Below are positions 36,900 to 46,097 of a stretch of DNA of 64,000 nucleotides, piece by piece. The stretch covers positions 1 through 64,000 of the forward strand of contig DEQQ01000090.1 of the NCBI GenBank assembly GCA_002360455.1. The letters run 5' to 3'. Within the stretch, counting starts at the first letter, position 1, and each line of letters opens with the position of its first letter. Source of the stretch: Saprospiraceae bacterium UBA3362. GTDB lineage: Bacteria > Bacteroidota > Bacteroidia > Chitinophagales > Saprospiraceae. Made by a program: the position numbers and the translations under genes. The notes beneath the pieces were generated by a model, which worked only from the letters and a program-made list of their open reading frames with translations, was not told the origin of the DNA and did not search any database.

Positions 36900-37403
36900 A
36901 TGGCTCAATTCATTCAACTGTACATAACCGGTGGAACATTTGATAAGGAATACAATCTTGCCACGGGGCAATTGTTTTTTAAGGATACGCATATTCCAGA
37001 AATGCTGGAGCGAGGCAGATGCACTTTGGATATTGACATCAAAACACTGATGATGGTAGATAGCCTTGAGATGACTGATGAAGATAGAGAAATCATTATC
37101 CACAACTGCCAACGTTGCGCATCTCACAAAATTTTGATAACTCATGGAACGGACACAATGGTGCTCACAGCTCAAAAGCTTGCTGAAGCCAATATTTCAG
37201 ACAAAACCATTGTGCTTACAGGGGCAATGATACCTTATGCCTTTGGAAGTTCTTCTGATGGATTTTTCAATCTTGGCGCTGCTCTTGCATTTGTCCAAGC
37301 TCTGCCTCCGGGAGTTTACATTACCATGAACGGGAGATGGTTTTATTGGAACAACGTAAAGAAAAATATTAAAACAGGTTTGTTTGAAGAATTGTTTTTA
37401 TAA
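36900..37403 (+). CDS. Single-domain L-asparaginase-like protein
   Basis: A 167-aa cytoplasmic protein with only the N-terminal alpha/beta domain of type I/II asparaginases. The first catalytic motif is ITGGTFDKEY (nucleophile T13), the second THGTDTM (T81-M87), followed by IVLTGAMIPYA. Full asparaginases are about 320-350 aa with a second domain completing the active site; that half is absent and no continuation was seen downstream. The start is the ATG at 36900; the frame is open to 36831. Stand-alone one-domain relatives are known, so this need not be a truncation. Activity is uncertain. Confidence 0.8.
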   Translation: MAQFIQLYITGGTFDKEYNLATGQLFFKDTHIPEMLERGRCTLDIDIKTLMMVDSLEMTDEDREIIIHNCQRCASHKILITHGTDTMVLTAQKLAEANISDKTIVLTGAMIPYAFGSSSDGFFNLGAALAFVQALPPGVYITMNGRWFYWNNVKKNIKTGLFEELFL

Positions 37404-37433
37404 AAAAAAAGTCCCGATCAAGCAATCGGGACT
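37402..37433 (-). terminator. Rho-independent terminator after ftsZ (end of the dcw cluster)
   Basis: A perfect 9-bp stem, AGTCCCGAT (37410-37418) and ATCGGGACT (37425-37433), is followed on the minus strand by nine T. It lies 45 bp past the ftsZ stop. Confidence 0.85.
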
Positions 37434-37477
37434 GAATAAACCAATCTCATGAAAAGGTATGAAAAGACGAAGCATCT

Positions 37478-38842
37478 TTAGTCAACATTATTGTGGAGAA
37501 ATGAATTCTCCTCTCGAATCTCCGGTTTTTGATCATCGTCAATAAAGACTCTGTAACGAGAGATCGAGTTTTCTGATGAAGGATTCAATTGATCCAAGCG
37601 AACCTGTCTGCGTTCGAATGCAGGCGTGTTTTCTGATTCAATTAAATTTTTTCCATCTGTAAGCGGTTTTCTACCTTGAAAATTTTTAGATTCAAATAAA
37701 CTTGGATCCAATGATTTTCTTTCTTCACGCGGTGCGCTGTTTATAGTATTAGATCTTTGTATCTTATTGGAATTTTGATCTGCATTAATTCCAAGCTCAA
37801 TTTCATTTTTTGCTTGGGTATTGTAAGTCAAAGAAGAATTTTCTTCGTGATCTAAATCGATCACCTGTCTATTCTCTTTTTTGTCAAATCTGTTCTTATA
37901 ACCCTGGCCGAATCCTGTGGCAATCAAAGTTACAGAGATAGCCTCTCCCAAACTTTCATCTACACAAGAACCCCAAATTATATCTGTTGCTTCTCCAGCT
38001 TCTTGCTGTATATATTCTGTGATTTCTCCAACTTCATCCATTGTGATCTCCGGATTTCTGCCTGTTGTAATGTTCAACAAAATATGTTTAGCACCTCTAA
38101 TATCATTATCCTCCAATAAAGGAGAATTCAAAGCGAGTTCAATGACTTTTTTTGCTCTATCTTCGCCGGAAGCTTGCGCACTGCCCATAATGGCAACGCC
38201 ACTATCTTTCATTACAAAATTAACATCTTCAAAATCAACATTGATATATCCCGGAACTGTGATGATTTCTGCAATACCTTTGGCAGCTGTGGTCAATATA
38301 TTATCGGCATAATTGAAGGCAGAAGACATTGCCAAATTGCCATACATTTCTCGCAATTTATTATTTGAGATGACAATCAATGCATCCACATTTTCCTTCA
38401 ATGCTTCAATTCCCTCAGATGCCAATCGAGATCTTCTTGGACCTTCAAATTGAAAAGGTAATGTTACTATCCCAACAGTAAGGATATCAAGTTCTTTAGC
38501 CAATTTTGCTATAATAGGAGCTGCACCTGTTCCGGTTCCACCACCCATTCCTGCTGTAATAAACAGCATCTTGGTATCGGTTTCCAGAAACCTTCTAATG
38601 TCTTCAATAGACTCTAAGCAAGATTGCTTTCCAACTTCAGGATTATTGCCTGCACCGCGTCCTGCAGTGAGCAAATTTCCCAACTGAATTTTATGAGGAA
38701 CAGCGGCAATATCAAGGCTTTGGTGGTCTGTATTACAAACAGCAAAATCCACTCCACGGATCCCCATATTATACATGTGGCTTACGGCATTGGTTCCTCC
38801 GCCGCCTACCCCAAGCACTTTAATTATCGAGGATTGACTCAT
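37478..38842 (-). CDS. ftsZ: Cell division GTPase FtsZ
   Basis: The tubulin homologue that polymerises into the Z-ring. Its 454 aa contain GVGGGGTNAV (11-20), the GTPase signature GGGTGTG (100-106) and NVDFEDV near the T7 region. A long polar linker (about 320-440) ends in a C-terminal tail that would hold the FtsA-binding peptide. It is the last gene of the cluster, separated from ftsA by 109 bp of very AT-rich DNA. A promoter there is possible: TACCTTTA near 38878 is one base from the Bacteroidota -7 consensus. A strong terminator follows. Confidence 0.97.
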   Translation of the reverse strand: MSQSSIIKVLGVGGGGTNAVSHMYNMGIRGVDFAVCNTDHQSLDIAAVPHKIQLGNLLTAGRGAGNNPEVGKQSCLESIEDIRRFLETDTKMLFITAGMGGGTGTGAAPIIAKLAKELDILTVGIVTLPFQFEGPRRSRLASEGIEALKENVDALIVISNNKLREMYGNLAMSSAFNYADNILTTAAKGIAEIITVPGYINVDFEDVNFVMKDSGVAIMGSAQASGEDRAKKVIELALNSPLLEDNDIRGAKHILLNITTGRNPEITMDEVGEITEYIQQEAGEATDIIWGSCVDESLGEAISVTLIATGFGQGYKNRFDKKENRQVIDLDHEENSSLTYNTQAKNEIELGINADQNSNKIQRSNTINSAPREERKSLDPSLFESKNFQGRKPLTDGKNLIESENTPAFERRQVRLDQLNPSSENSISRYRVFIDDDQKPEIREENSFLHNNVD

Positions 38843-38951
38843 GTAAACTTTTCTTTATTTGTTTTACGGTGTAAAGGTATGTATTATATATTATAAAAAA
38901 AAATAAATTATGAATTTTTTTTATATATAATTAAAAAAAATATTTTTTCCC

Positions 38952-40334
38952 TTAAAATTCAGAATCCGGATTGGCCTTAAAAAAGTCTTTGAGACTCTTA
39001 TAGCTTTTATTAATAATAGATTCCATCCATGAATCTGAACTCTGTCGATCAACCAATTCCAACTCCTCCTCCAACTCTTCTCGATTGGTAATATGGTCTT
39101 CATCTTTGATCTCTAAAGTATTTTTGGCTGTCCACCTCTTATCTGTTGGATTGGCTGCTTGAACCGTTTTCATTCCTTCGATCAATAAACCAAGACAGGT
39201 TGCAAATATTGGTGAGGACAGTTCCTTTTCATAATAGGAGCTTAGGTGTTCGGTCGGGTTGCCTATTCGGGCAGCCAGTCCTGTTTGGTATTCGGCCAGC
39301 AAATCAATATTTTTTAATAATGATCCACCCCCGGTAAGTACGATTCCCCCAAACAATTTGTTCTCGAATCCGCTTCTGTGAATATCCCACATCACGTAAT
39401 CAAAAATTTCTTGTACTCGAGCTTGAATTATTCTTGCCAAATTTTTTTCTGATATTTCTTTGGGTTCTCTTCCCATTATTCCGGGAATTGTAATAATTCT
39501 ATTGTCTATAATTTCTTCTGACAGTGCGGATCCAAATCGCACTTTAAGTTTTTCTGCTTGTTCAAGTGTAACCGAACATCCGGTTTTGATATCTTTTGTA
39601 ATGATATTCCCTCCTAATGGAATCACTGAAGTATATCTGATGATCCCTTCGTGATAGATAGTCACATCCGTAGTACCCCCGCCGATATCTACCAACACGA
39701 CTCCGGCTTCCATTTCATCTTTTGACAAAACGGATAATGCAGAAGCCAATGGCTCAAGCATCATGCCTTGTTGCTGCAACCCGGCTTTCTCCAAACATTT
39801 GGTAATGTTGGCAGCAGCATTGGTATTTCCTGTGATGATATGAAAATTGGATTGCAATCTTGCGCCCGACATTCCTATAGGATCATTTATTCCTGACTCA
39901 TCATCTACAGAATATTCTTGTGGAATCACATGCAAAATTTGATCGCCCGGAGGGAGAGCAATTTTGTACATATCGTTAATCAGCTTGTCTACATCCGTTT
40001 GTGAAATTTCATTGTTAGGATCATTTCTATACAAGACGCCCTGATGCATAATGCTTTTAATATGTTGCCCTGCAATACCAACATAAACAGACTGAATCTC
40101 ATGATGCGATGTTTTTTCTGCCTGATCAATCGCATCTGATATTGCTTTGGCTGTCTTATCTATGTTAGAGACAACACCACGTATGACACCATCTGATACT
40201 ACTTTGCCGTAGCCTATGACTTCAATTTTTCCTAAGATATTTTTTCTACCAACTACAGCACAAACTTTGGTTGTCCCTATATCAAGAGCGACTACTAAAT
40301 CTTGTTGTTGAACTGTTTGATTTTCCATATCCAT
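38952..40334 (-). CDS. ftsA: Cell division protein FtsA
   Basis: The actin-like membrane tether of the Z-ring. The 460-aa protein shows phosphate-1 DIGTTKVCAVVGRKN, phosphate-2 VLVDIGGGTTDVTIYHEG, the adenosine-binding GGIVLTGGGSLLKNI and the 1C (SHS2) subdomain typical of FtsA. A C-terminal segment (SWMESIINKSYKSLKDFF) could be the membrane-targeting amphipathic helix. It starts 14 bp after ftsQ. An alternative start is the ATG two codons later (40328). Confidence 0.96.
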   Translation of the reverse strand: MDMENQTVQQQDLVVALDIGTTKVCAVVGRKNILGKIEVIGYGKVVSDGVIRGVVSNIDKTAKAISDAIDQAEKTSHHEIQSVYVGIAGQHIKSIMHQGVLYRNDPNNEISQTDVDKLINDMYKIALPPGDQILHVIPQEYSVDDESGINDPIGMSGARLQSNFHIITGNTNAAANITKCLEKAGLQQQGMMLEPLASALSVLSKDEMEAGVVLVDIGGGTTDVTIYHEGIIRYTSVIPLGGNIITKDIKTGCSVTLEQAEKLKVRFGSALSEEIIDNRIITIPGIMGREPKEISEKNLARIIQARVQEIFDYVMWDIHRSGFENKLFGGIVLTGGGSLLKNIDLLAEYQTGLAARIGNPTEHLSSYYEKELSSPIFATCLGLLIEGMKTVQAANPTDKRWTAKNTLEIKDEDHITNREELEEELELVDRQSSDSWMESIINKSYKSLKDFFKANPDSEF

Positions 40335-40348
40335 AATTTTTGATGCTA

Positions 40349-41140
40349 TTAAATTGCTTGTTGATATTTTTTACAAACAACCTGACCGTCGTTATTTAGG
40401 TCGATTGTCTCATATACATTCCATCCCGCATAAGGCAAACCTTGCTCGTAGAAAAATTTTAATTTTTCCAACTTTTCTTTCACCTGAACCACCGCTCCAA
40501 AATTTATTTTCTCCTTTCCTACTTTTGGTATTAGCTGAATTTGACCTGATTGATTTACTTCTATCTGCTCAATAAGGGCTTTGGCAAAAGCATCCTTAGA
40601 GACTTCTGTTGACAATTTGAACATTGTTTGATAAGCCATATTTGATTTAGACCAAATAGAACTTCCAACCAGCTCCGGTATGAGTCCTGTAATGACCGGT
40701 ACACGCGCTGAATAAATAGTACTGCAAGGAATTTTCTCACCATCAGAACCAATATAAAATTGATTATTGGCTATATCAATCACACGCATTACCGGATCTC
40801 TTTGGTAAATGTCAATGTGGAAGTTATCTCTTGCATCCATATAAATCTCTGCGTGGTGCACTGTACTCAGTTTTTCAAAATAATCTTCAAGTTCTTTGGT
40901 ATGTAAATTATATTGTCTAATCTTCCTCCAATCTTTCTTAAAAAAATACTTTAAATGGGTCATGATCTCATTCTTTGTTATCAAAGAATTTTCCGGATTG
41001 GATTTGATAATCTGAACCTCCAAGTGATTAGAAAATTGGGCTCGCTGATTTTTTATAGAAAGCATCCACAGTCCTGCCAATAATGCCAGTACTCCAATAT
41101 GCAACGAGATCCACAGTAATCCTTTAACTCTAGGATTCAT
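40349..41140 (-). CDS. ftsQ: Cell division protein FtsQ
   Basis: A bitopic inner-membrane divisome protein of 263 aa with a single N-terminal transmembrane helix (about 7-27; LLWISLHIGVLALLAGLWML). A periplasmic POTRA-type segment (about 40-115) precedes the FtsQ beta domain with VSKDAFAKALIEQIEVNQSG. The sequence is divergent, as usual in Bacteroidota, but its place between murC and ftsA supports the call. The start overlaps the end of murC by 11 bp. Confidence 0.85.
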   Translation of the reverse strand: MNPRVKGLLWISLHIGVLALLAGLWMLSIKNQRAQFSNHLEVQIIKSNPENSLITKNEIMTHLKYFFKKDWRKIRQYNLHTKELEDYFEKLSTVHHAEIYMDARDNFHIDIYQRDPVMRVIDIANNQFYIGSDGEKIPCSTIYSARVPVITGLIPELVGSSIWSKSNMAYQTMFKLSTEVSKDAFAKALIEQIEVNQSGQIQLIPKVGKEKINFGAVVQVKEKLEKLKFFYEQGLPYAGWNVYETIDLNNDGQVVCKKYQQAI

Positions 41141-42503
41141 ACTTATTAATTAAACATGCTTTTATTTCGTCCAATCTGAGATCTAAATCTCCAGCGCCAA
41201 GGGTCATCACCACTTCAAGGTCCAGCGTTTTTAGTAAATCAGTCAATTCCTTCTGCAAACATATATATTTTTTTTCTAATATTATATTTTCGAATAAAGA
41301 ATTTGAAGAAATTCCGTTAATAGGCTCTTCACGAGCCGGATAAATTTCTACTAATATGAGTTGATCCAATGCCCCCAGAACCTGAGCAAATTCCTCCATA
41401 AAATCTCTTGTTCTAGAGTAAAGATGGGGTTGAAAAATACCGGTTATTTTCTTATCAGGGTAATGCATTTTTGCAGCAGAAATTGCTGCAGCCAATTCAG
41501 TTGGATGATGAGCATAGTCATCAATCAATGTAATATTTTTTCCCGAATAAACAAGCTCAAATCTCCTCGAAACTCCTTTGAAACTTGCGATTGCTTGGCC
41601 GATATTTTGTGGCTTTACCCCGGCAATCAAACAGGCTTTGATGGCCGCTACAGCATTGATTACGTTATGTTTTCCCGCCAAAGGCAAGCTCAATTTGGGA
41701 ATGACAAAATTTTCGTTATCGCAATAATCAAAATTGATCTCTTTTTGATCCCATGATTTAATTTCTGCTCTAAGCTTTCCCTTCAACCCAAATTCAATGA
41801 GTTTTACTCCAATTTGAATAAATTTTTGTTTTTCTTCCTCCGCTATCCCTTCATACAAAAGTAATGTTCCTCCGGGTTTGATCTGCCGGGCAAATCGCAA
41901 ATAGGTTTCCACCATTTCTTCACGCGAGCCGTAAATATCCAAATGATCGGCATCCAAAGAATTGATTATGGTCAAATCCGGTTTTAATTGCAAAAAAGAT
42001 CTGTCATACTCATCAGCCTCCAAAACAACAATATTTTCTCCTTGGTCAATATAGTTGGATTTATAATTTGCTGCAATACCTCCAAGAAATGCGCTTACTC
42101 CTAGCTTAGTTTGAACTAATATATGAGATATTAAAATAGATGTACTTGTTTTTCCGTGAGTTCCTGCTACCGCTATGCTTTTTCTATGATTAGTAATAAT
42201 TCCTAAAACCTCCGAGCGTTTTTTAAGATCGAATTTTTTTTCGACAACAAAAAGAAATTCCTTAAGATTTTTGGGTATTGCAGGAGTATAGATTACAAGA
42301 TCGCAATCTATTGGAATTAAATCTGGTCTATCTTCATAATGGATCTGAATTCCTTCTGCTTCTAATTTTTCTGTAAGTGGAGTTTTGGTCTTATCATATC
42401 CTATACAATGCACATTACGCTTATTAAAATATCTTGCCAATGCGCTCATTCCAATTCCGCCGATTCCTAAAAAATATATTTTTCTCCAATTCTCCATGAT
42501 CAT
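41130..42503 (-). CDS. murC: UDP-N-acetylmuramate--L-alanine ligase
   Basis: Adds L-Ala to UDP-MurNAc, the first amino acid of the stem peptide. The 457-aa Mur ligase has a Rossmann N-terminus YFLGIGGIGMSALA, P-loop AVAGTHGKTSTS, central ligase EADEYDRSFLQL and DYAHHPTEL. The start overlaps the murG stop (ATGA); a second ATG lies two codons in (42497). It is coupled to murG upstream and overlaps ftsQ downstream. Confidence 0.95.
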   Translation of the reverse strand: MIMENWRKIYFLGIGGIGMSALARYFNKRNVHCIGYDKTKTPLTEKLEAEGIQIHYEDRPDLIPIDCDLVIYTPAIPKNLKEFLFVVEKKFDLKKRSEVLGIITNHRKSIAVAGTHGKTSTSILISHILVQTKLGVSAFLGGIAANYKSNYIDQGENIVVLEADEYDRSFLQLKPDLTIINSLDADHLDIYGSREEMVETYLRFARQIKPGGTLLLYEGIAEEEKQKFIQIGVKLIEFGLKGKLRAEIKSWDQKEINFDYCDNENFVIPKLSLPLAGKHNVINAVAAIKACLIAGVKPQNIGQAIASFKGVSRRFELVYSGKNITLIDDYAHHPTELAAAISAAKMHYPDKKITGIFQPHLYSRTRDFMEEFAQVLGALDQLILVEIYPAREEPINGISSNSLFENIILEKKYICLQKELTDLLKTLDLEVVMTLGAGDLDLRLDEIKACLINKYES

Positions 42504-43597
42504 TCTCTTTCCGGAATTAGTGAAATAATTTCATGGGCAATATGCAGAGCTGCGTCATCCTTTTTGAGCAATGCTAAATTACTTTGCATTTGTTTAAGCA
42601 TTGAATGATCAAAAATCAACGATGTGATTCTATTCCATAATTGACTGTTCAAATCTCTATCCAAGACCATTTCTGCGGCTTGATGAATAACAATCGATTC
42701 TGCATTTTTTCTTTGATGATCTTCTGCTACATTGGGCGAGGGAACTAATATTGATGGACTGGATGTTTGAATCAATTCTGCGATAGTCAAGGCACCGGCT
42801 CTGCACACACAAACATCTGCTATTTGATAAACAAAATCCATACGATCAATGAAGGACAATATTTTTACATTTTCCAGCTTGGCTGTTTCACATTGAGAAA
42901 ACTCCTGCTCATACATTTTACCAACCTGCCATATCCACTGAACTTGACCTAAAGACCGAATATTTTCGGTATTCTTTTTCATCCATTCATTCAAGCTTCT
43001 TGCGCCAAGGCTTCCTCCCAATATTGCAATCGTTTTATGATCCTCTTCCAATTGAAAATACTGTATTGCATCAGTTTTGGAACAGGTCAGGGTCAATCCA
43101 TGACGAACTGGATTTCCAGTAAAGACAAGCTTCTCCTTAGGAAAAAACTTTTCCATACCATTGAATGCAACACAAATTTTTTTTGCATCCTTAGAGGACA
43201 TTTTATTTGTGATCCCCGGAAACGAATTTTGTTCTTGAATTAAGATCGGAATTTTTTTTAACGCTGCAGCTTTCATCATTGCACTGCTTGCATATCCACC
43301 GACACCAACCACAACATCAGCTTTGAATGATCTTAATATGGACAAACATTTTATTATACTAGCAATGAATTTATATATTGTTATAAAAAAAGATAAACTA
43401 ATTTTTCTTTGGACACCCTGTATATCCAATCCGATAATGGAATAGCCTGCTTGGGGAACTTTCTGCATCTCGAGTTTATTCTCAGCACCCACAAACAACA
43501 ATTCTACAGAAGGTCTGATTTTCTTCAGAGCATCTGCTATCGCAATGGCCGGAAAAACATGCCCGCCTGTACCGCCTCCGCTAATTATCACCTTCAT
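42500..43597 (-). CDS. murG: UDP-GlcNAc:lipid I N-acetylglucosaminyltransferase
   Basis: Makes lipid II at the inner face of the membrane. The 365-aa GT-B protein has the N-terminal glycine loop SGGGTGGHVFPAIAIADAL, a second loop LGGSLGARSLNEWM and the donor-binding CRAGALTIAEL, all MurG-specific. Its start lies inside the end of ftsW (17-bp overlap) and its stop overlaps murC (ATGA), so translation is probably coupled. No unusual residues were noted. Confidence 0.95.
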   Translation of the reverse strand: MKVIISGGGTGGHVFPAIAIADALKKIRPSVELLFVGAENKLEMQKVPQAGYSIIGLDIQGVQRKISLSFFITIYKFIASIIKCLSILRSFKADVVVGVGGYASSAMMKAAALKKIPILIQEQNSFPGITNKMSSKDAKKICVAFNGMEKFFPKEKLVFTGNPVRHGLTLTCSKTDAIQYFQLEEDHKTIAILGGSLGARSLNEWMKKNTENIRSLGQVQWIWQVGKMYEQEFSQCETAKLENVKILSFIDRMDFVYQIADVCVCRAGALTIAELIQTSSPSILVPSPNVAEDHQRKNAESIVIHQAAEMVLDRDLNSQLWNRITSLIFDHSMLKQMQSNLALLKKDDAALHIAHEIISLIPERE

Positions 43598-44774
43598 CTT
43601 CTTGATCTAAATCTACTTGTAGTGTTCCTGAATCCGATTCCAATTTTATCTCTCTAAGATGTTTGCTTACACTGAGTAACATACCAAATGAAATACAGGT
43701 AAATAACAATGATGATCCTCCCATACTGACCAATGGCAAGGTCTGTCCTGTAACGGGTACCAGCTCTGTGGAAACAGCAATATTGGCAAAAGCTTGCATC
43801 ACAATATTGACTCCTATTCCAATTGCAAGAATCGCCCCGAACGTTTTGGGCATCTCAGTAACAATCGAAACACATTTGATCAATAATGCCAAATACAATC
43901 CTATAACTAATATTCCAAATACCAATCCTCCTTCTTCACAAATTATTGCATAAATGAAATCGGCATATGAATAAGGAATAAAATTTCTCAACATACTGTA
44001 ACCCGGACCAACTCCAAAAATTCCACCTCTCGCGATCGCAATTTTAGCTTGTTGAACCTGATATCCTCCTTCATCGGTATATAAAAATTCTGTGATCCTG
44101 TTAATCCAAATGCTCATACGAGTAGAGCCCGGAAACATTACATTGATCAAATACAGGACACCGAATAACGCGACCCCTAGAAACACAAGCCCAATCAACG
44201 AAGACATAGAAACACGACCCATGAACAATATGAGAAATCCCGTGGCGAATAACAATGCAGCTGTGCTAAAATTGGATGGAGCAATCAATCCGCATACAAT
44301 AATAATAGGCATTAATAATGGAATAAATGCCGACTTAAAATCTTTTATATAATCTTGCTTTGCAGAGATAGAACGAGCCAGATAGCAGACTAAAGCTATC
44401 TTTGCCAAATCCGAAACCTGAAAAGTAATATCCGTGAATGGAACATACAGCCATCGTTTGGCATCATGGACCTCTACTCCAAAAAACAAAGTAATAATCA
44501 ACAATACAATGGAAGCAATCAACAAGTGAGGCGCAAATCGATTGTATTCATTATAATGAATTTTACTACACAACCATGTAAATGCTAATCCCAATAATAT
44601 AAAAGGGACATGCTTCATCATAAAATACAAAGTTGTGTCCGAATTGTATTTTGTTATACTTATTGATGCACTAAAAACAGCCATCAAAGAAATGAGCGAC
44701 AGGAGAAGAATTATGGACCATAGCATTCTATCTCCTTTAAAACTATCTTTTACATGTTGCAATACAATATTCAT
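43581..44774 (-). CDS. ftsW: Septal peptidoglycan glycosyltransferase FtsW (SEDS family)
   Basis: A polytopic SEDS transferase, 397 aa with about ten transmembrane helices. The long periplasmic region carries KIAIARGGIFGVGPGYSM and the C-terminal LVPVTGQTLPLVSMGGSSLL motif typical of FtsW/RodA. Location beside murG and murD favours FtsW over RodA. A short acidic C-terminal tail (DLDQEDEGDN) lies in the overlap with murG. It starts 13 bp after murD. Confidence 0.93.
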   Translation of the reverse strand: MNIVLQHVKDSFKGDRMLWSIILLLSLISLMAVFSASISITKYNSDTTLYFMMKHVPFILLGLAFTWLCSKIHYNEYNRFAPHLLIASIVLLIITLFFGVEVHDAKRWLYVPFTDITFQVSDLAKIALVCYLARSISAKQDYIKDFKSAFIPLLMPIIIVCGLIAPSNFSTAALLFATGFLILFMGRVSMSSLIGLVFLGVALFGVLYLINVMFPGSTRMSIWINRITEFLYTDEGGYQVQQAKIAIARGGIFGVGPGYSMLRNFIPYSYADFIYAIICEEGGLVFGILVIGLYLALLIKCVSIVTEMPKTFGAILAIGIGVNIVMQAFANIAVSTELVPVTGQTLPLVSMGGSSLLFTCISFGMLLSVSKHLREIKLESDSGTLQVDLDQEDEGDN

Positions 44775-44787
44775 TCTTGCAAATTTT

Positions 44788-46095
44788 TTATTTATTTAGG
44801 CGCTTCAAAACTTCTTCTCTAAAACAATTGCCCCTGTGTTCATAATTTTGAAATAAGTCAAAACTTGCACATGCGGGAGAAAGCAAAACGGTATCTTGAA
44901 AAGCTGCCAATTCAAAACTTTTTTGAACAGCGTCTTCCATAGAATGTGTATCTGCAATGGGTATTCCTGTTTTCGAAAAATAGGAAATCAATTTAGTATT
45001 GTCTTTACCCAAGGCAATTATCGATTTTACTCTTTCCTTCACTAATGCCAAAATTACAGAATAATCATTCCCCTTATCCAGTCCACCAACAATCCATACA
45101 ATATCTCTTTCTATAGAATCCAATGCATAGAACACTGAGTCAACATTGGTTGCCTTGCTGTCGTTGATAAATTTGATTTGATTTACTTCTGCAATAAGTT
45201 CCAACCTGTGAGGATCGTTTACAAAAGAATTTAATCCCGTTTGAATCCTATCCGGATCAAGATCTAACAACTGAACAGCCCTTATGGAACATGTTGCATT
45301 GATGGCATTGTGTTTGCCTCTTAGTACTGTTGTACTCAAATTAGCAAGAGTTTCTTGATGATCTGACAAAGTACCGATAGTACTCAACAAGGGATCAACT
45401 TCAATAGATGATGCATTGATATGAAAAGTTTTCAATTTTGATTGAATGACTGAATCTTTAGAATAATAAATCGCGTAATCCTCTGATTTTTGATTTTCGA
45501 ATATTCTGAATTTAGAAGCAGCATACTCATCCAAACTATTGTTGTAACGATCCAAATGGTCGGGAGTAATGTTCAACAATACAGCAATATTAGGCCTAAA
45601 TTGATCTATGCCGTCCAACTGAAAACTACTTAATTCAAGAACATAAATCTCCCAATCTTGCTGAGACACTGCTCTTGCAAAGGAGTAACCCACATTGCCA
45701 CATTTAATTACATTCCTACCAGCTTGATTCAATAAATGGTAAATCAAGTTTGTTGTTGTAGTTTTCCCGTTACTGCCAGTGATGGCTATAATTATTCCAT
45801 TGACAAACTGATAAGCAAACTCGACTTCGGAAATAATTTTAATTCCTTTGTGTTGGTAAAATTTAACAATATCAGAATGATCCGGTATTCCCGGACTTTT
45901 AACTACATACTCAGGTACAAAATCAAATATTATATGATGCCCTTCTGACTCAAAATCAATTTCATTATCCACCAATTCTTTTTGAAACGAAGGCTTAATT
46001 GTTCCTTGATCACTGACAAATGCTATGAGTCCTTTTTTCTTTGCAAGCAATGCTGCTCCAATACCACTTTCTCCGGCTCCTAAAATCACAATCAT
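44788..46095 (-). CDS. murD: UDP-N-acetylmuramoyl-L-alanine--D-glutamate ligase
   Basis: Adds D-Glu to the muropeptide. The 435-aa Mur ligase has ILGAGESGIGAALLAKKKG at the N-terminus, the P-loop AITGSNGKTTTTN, NITPDHLDRYN in the central domain and NDSKATNVDSVFYAL in the C-terminal domain, the last being MurD-typical. It starts 2 bp after the mraY stop. Confidence 0.95.
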   Translation of the reverse strand: MIVILGAGESGIGAALLAKKKGLIAFVSDQGTIKPSFQKELVDNEIDFESEGHHIIFDFVPEYVVKSPGIPDHSDIVKFYQHKGIKIISEVEFAYQFVNGIIIAITGSNGKTTTTNLIYHLLNQAGRNVIKCGNVGYSFARAVSQQDWEIYVLELSSFQLDGIDQFRPNIAVLLNITPDHLDRYNNSLDEYAASKFRIFENQKSEDYAIYYSKDSVIQSKLKTFHINASSIEVDPLLSTIGTLSDHQETLANLSTTVLRGKHNAINATCSIRAVQLLDLDPDRIQTGLNSFVNDPHRLELIAEVNQIKFINDSKATNVDSVFYALDSIERDIVWIVGGLDKGNDYSVILALVKERVKSIIALGKDNTKLISYFSKTGIPIADTHSMEDAVQKSFELAAFQDTVLLSPACASFDLFQNYEHRGNCFREEVLKRLNK

Positions 46096-46097
46096 AG

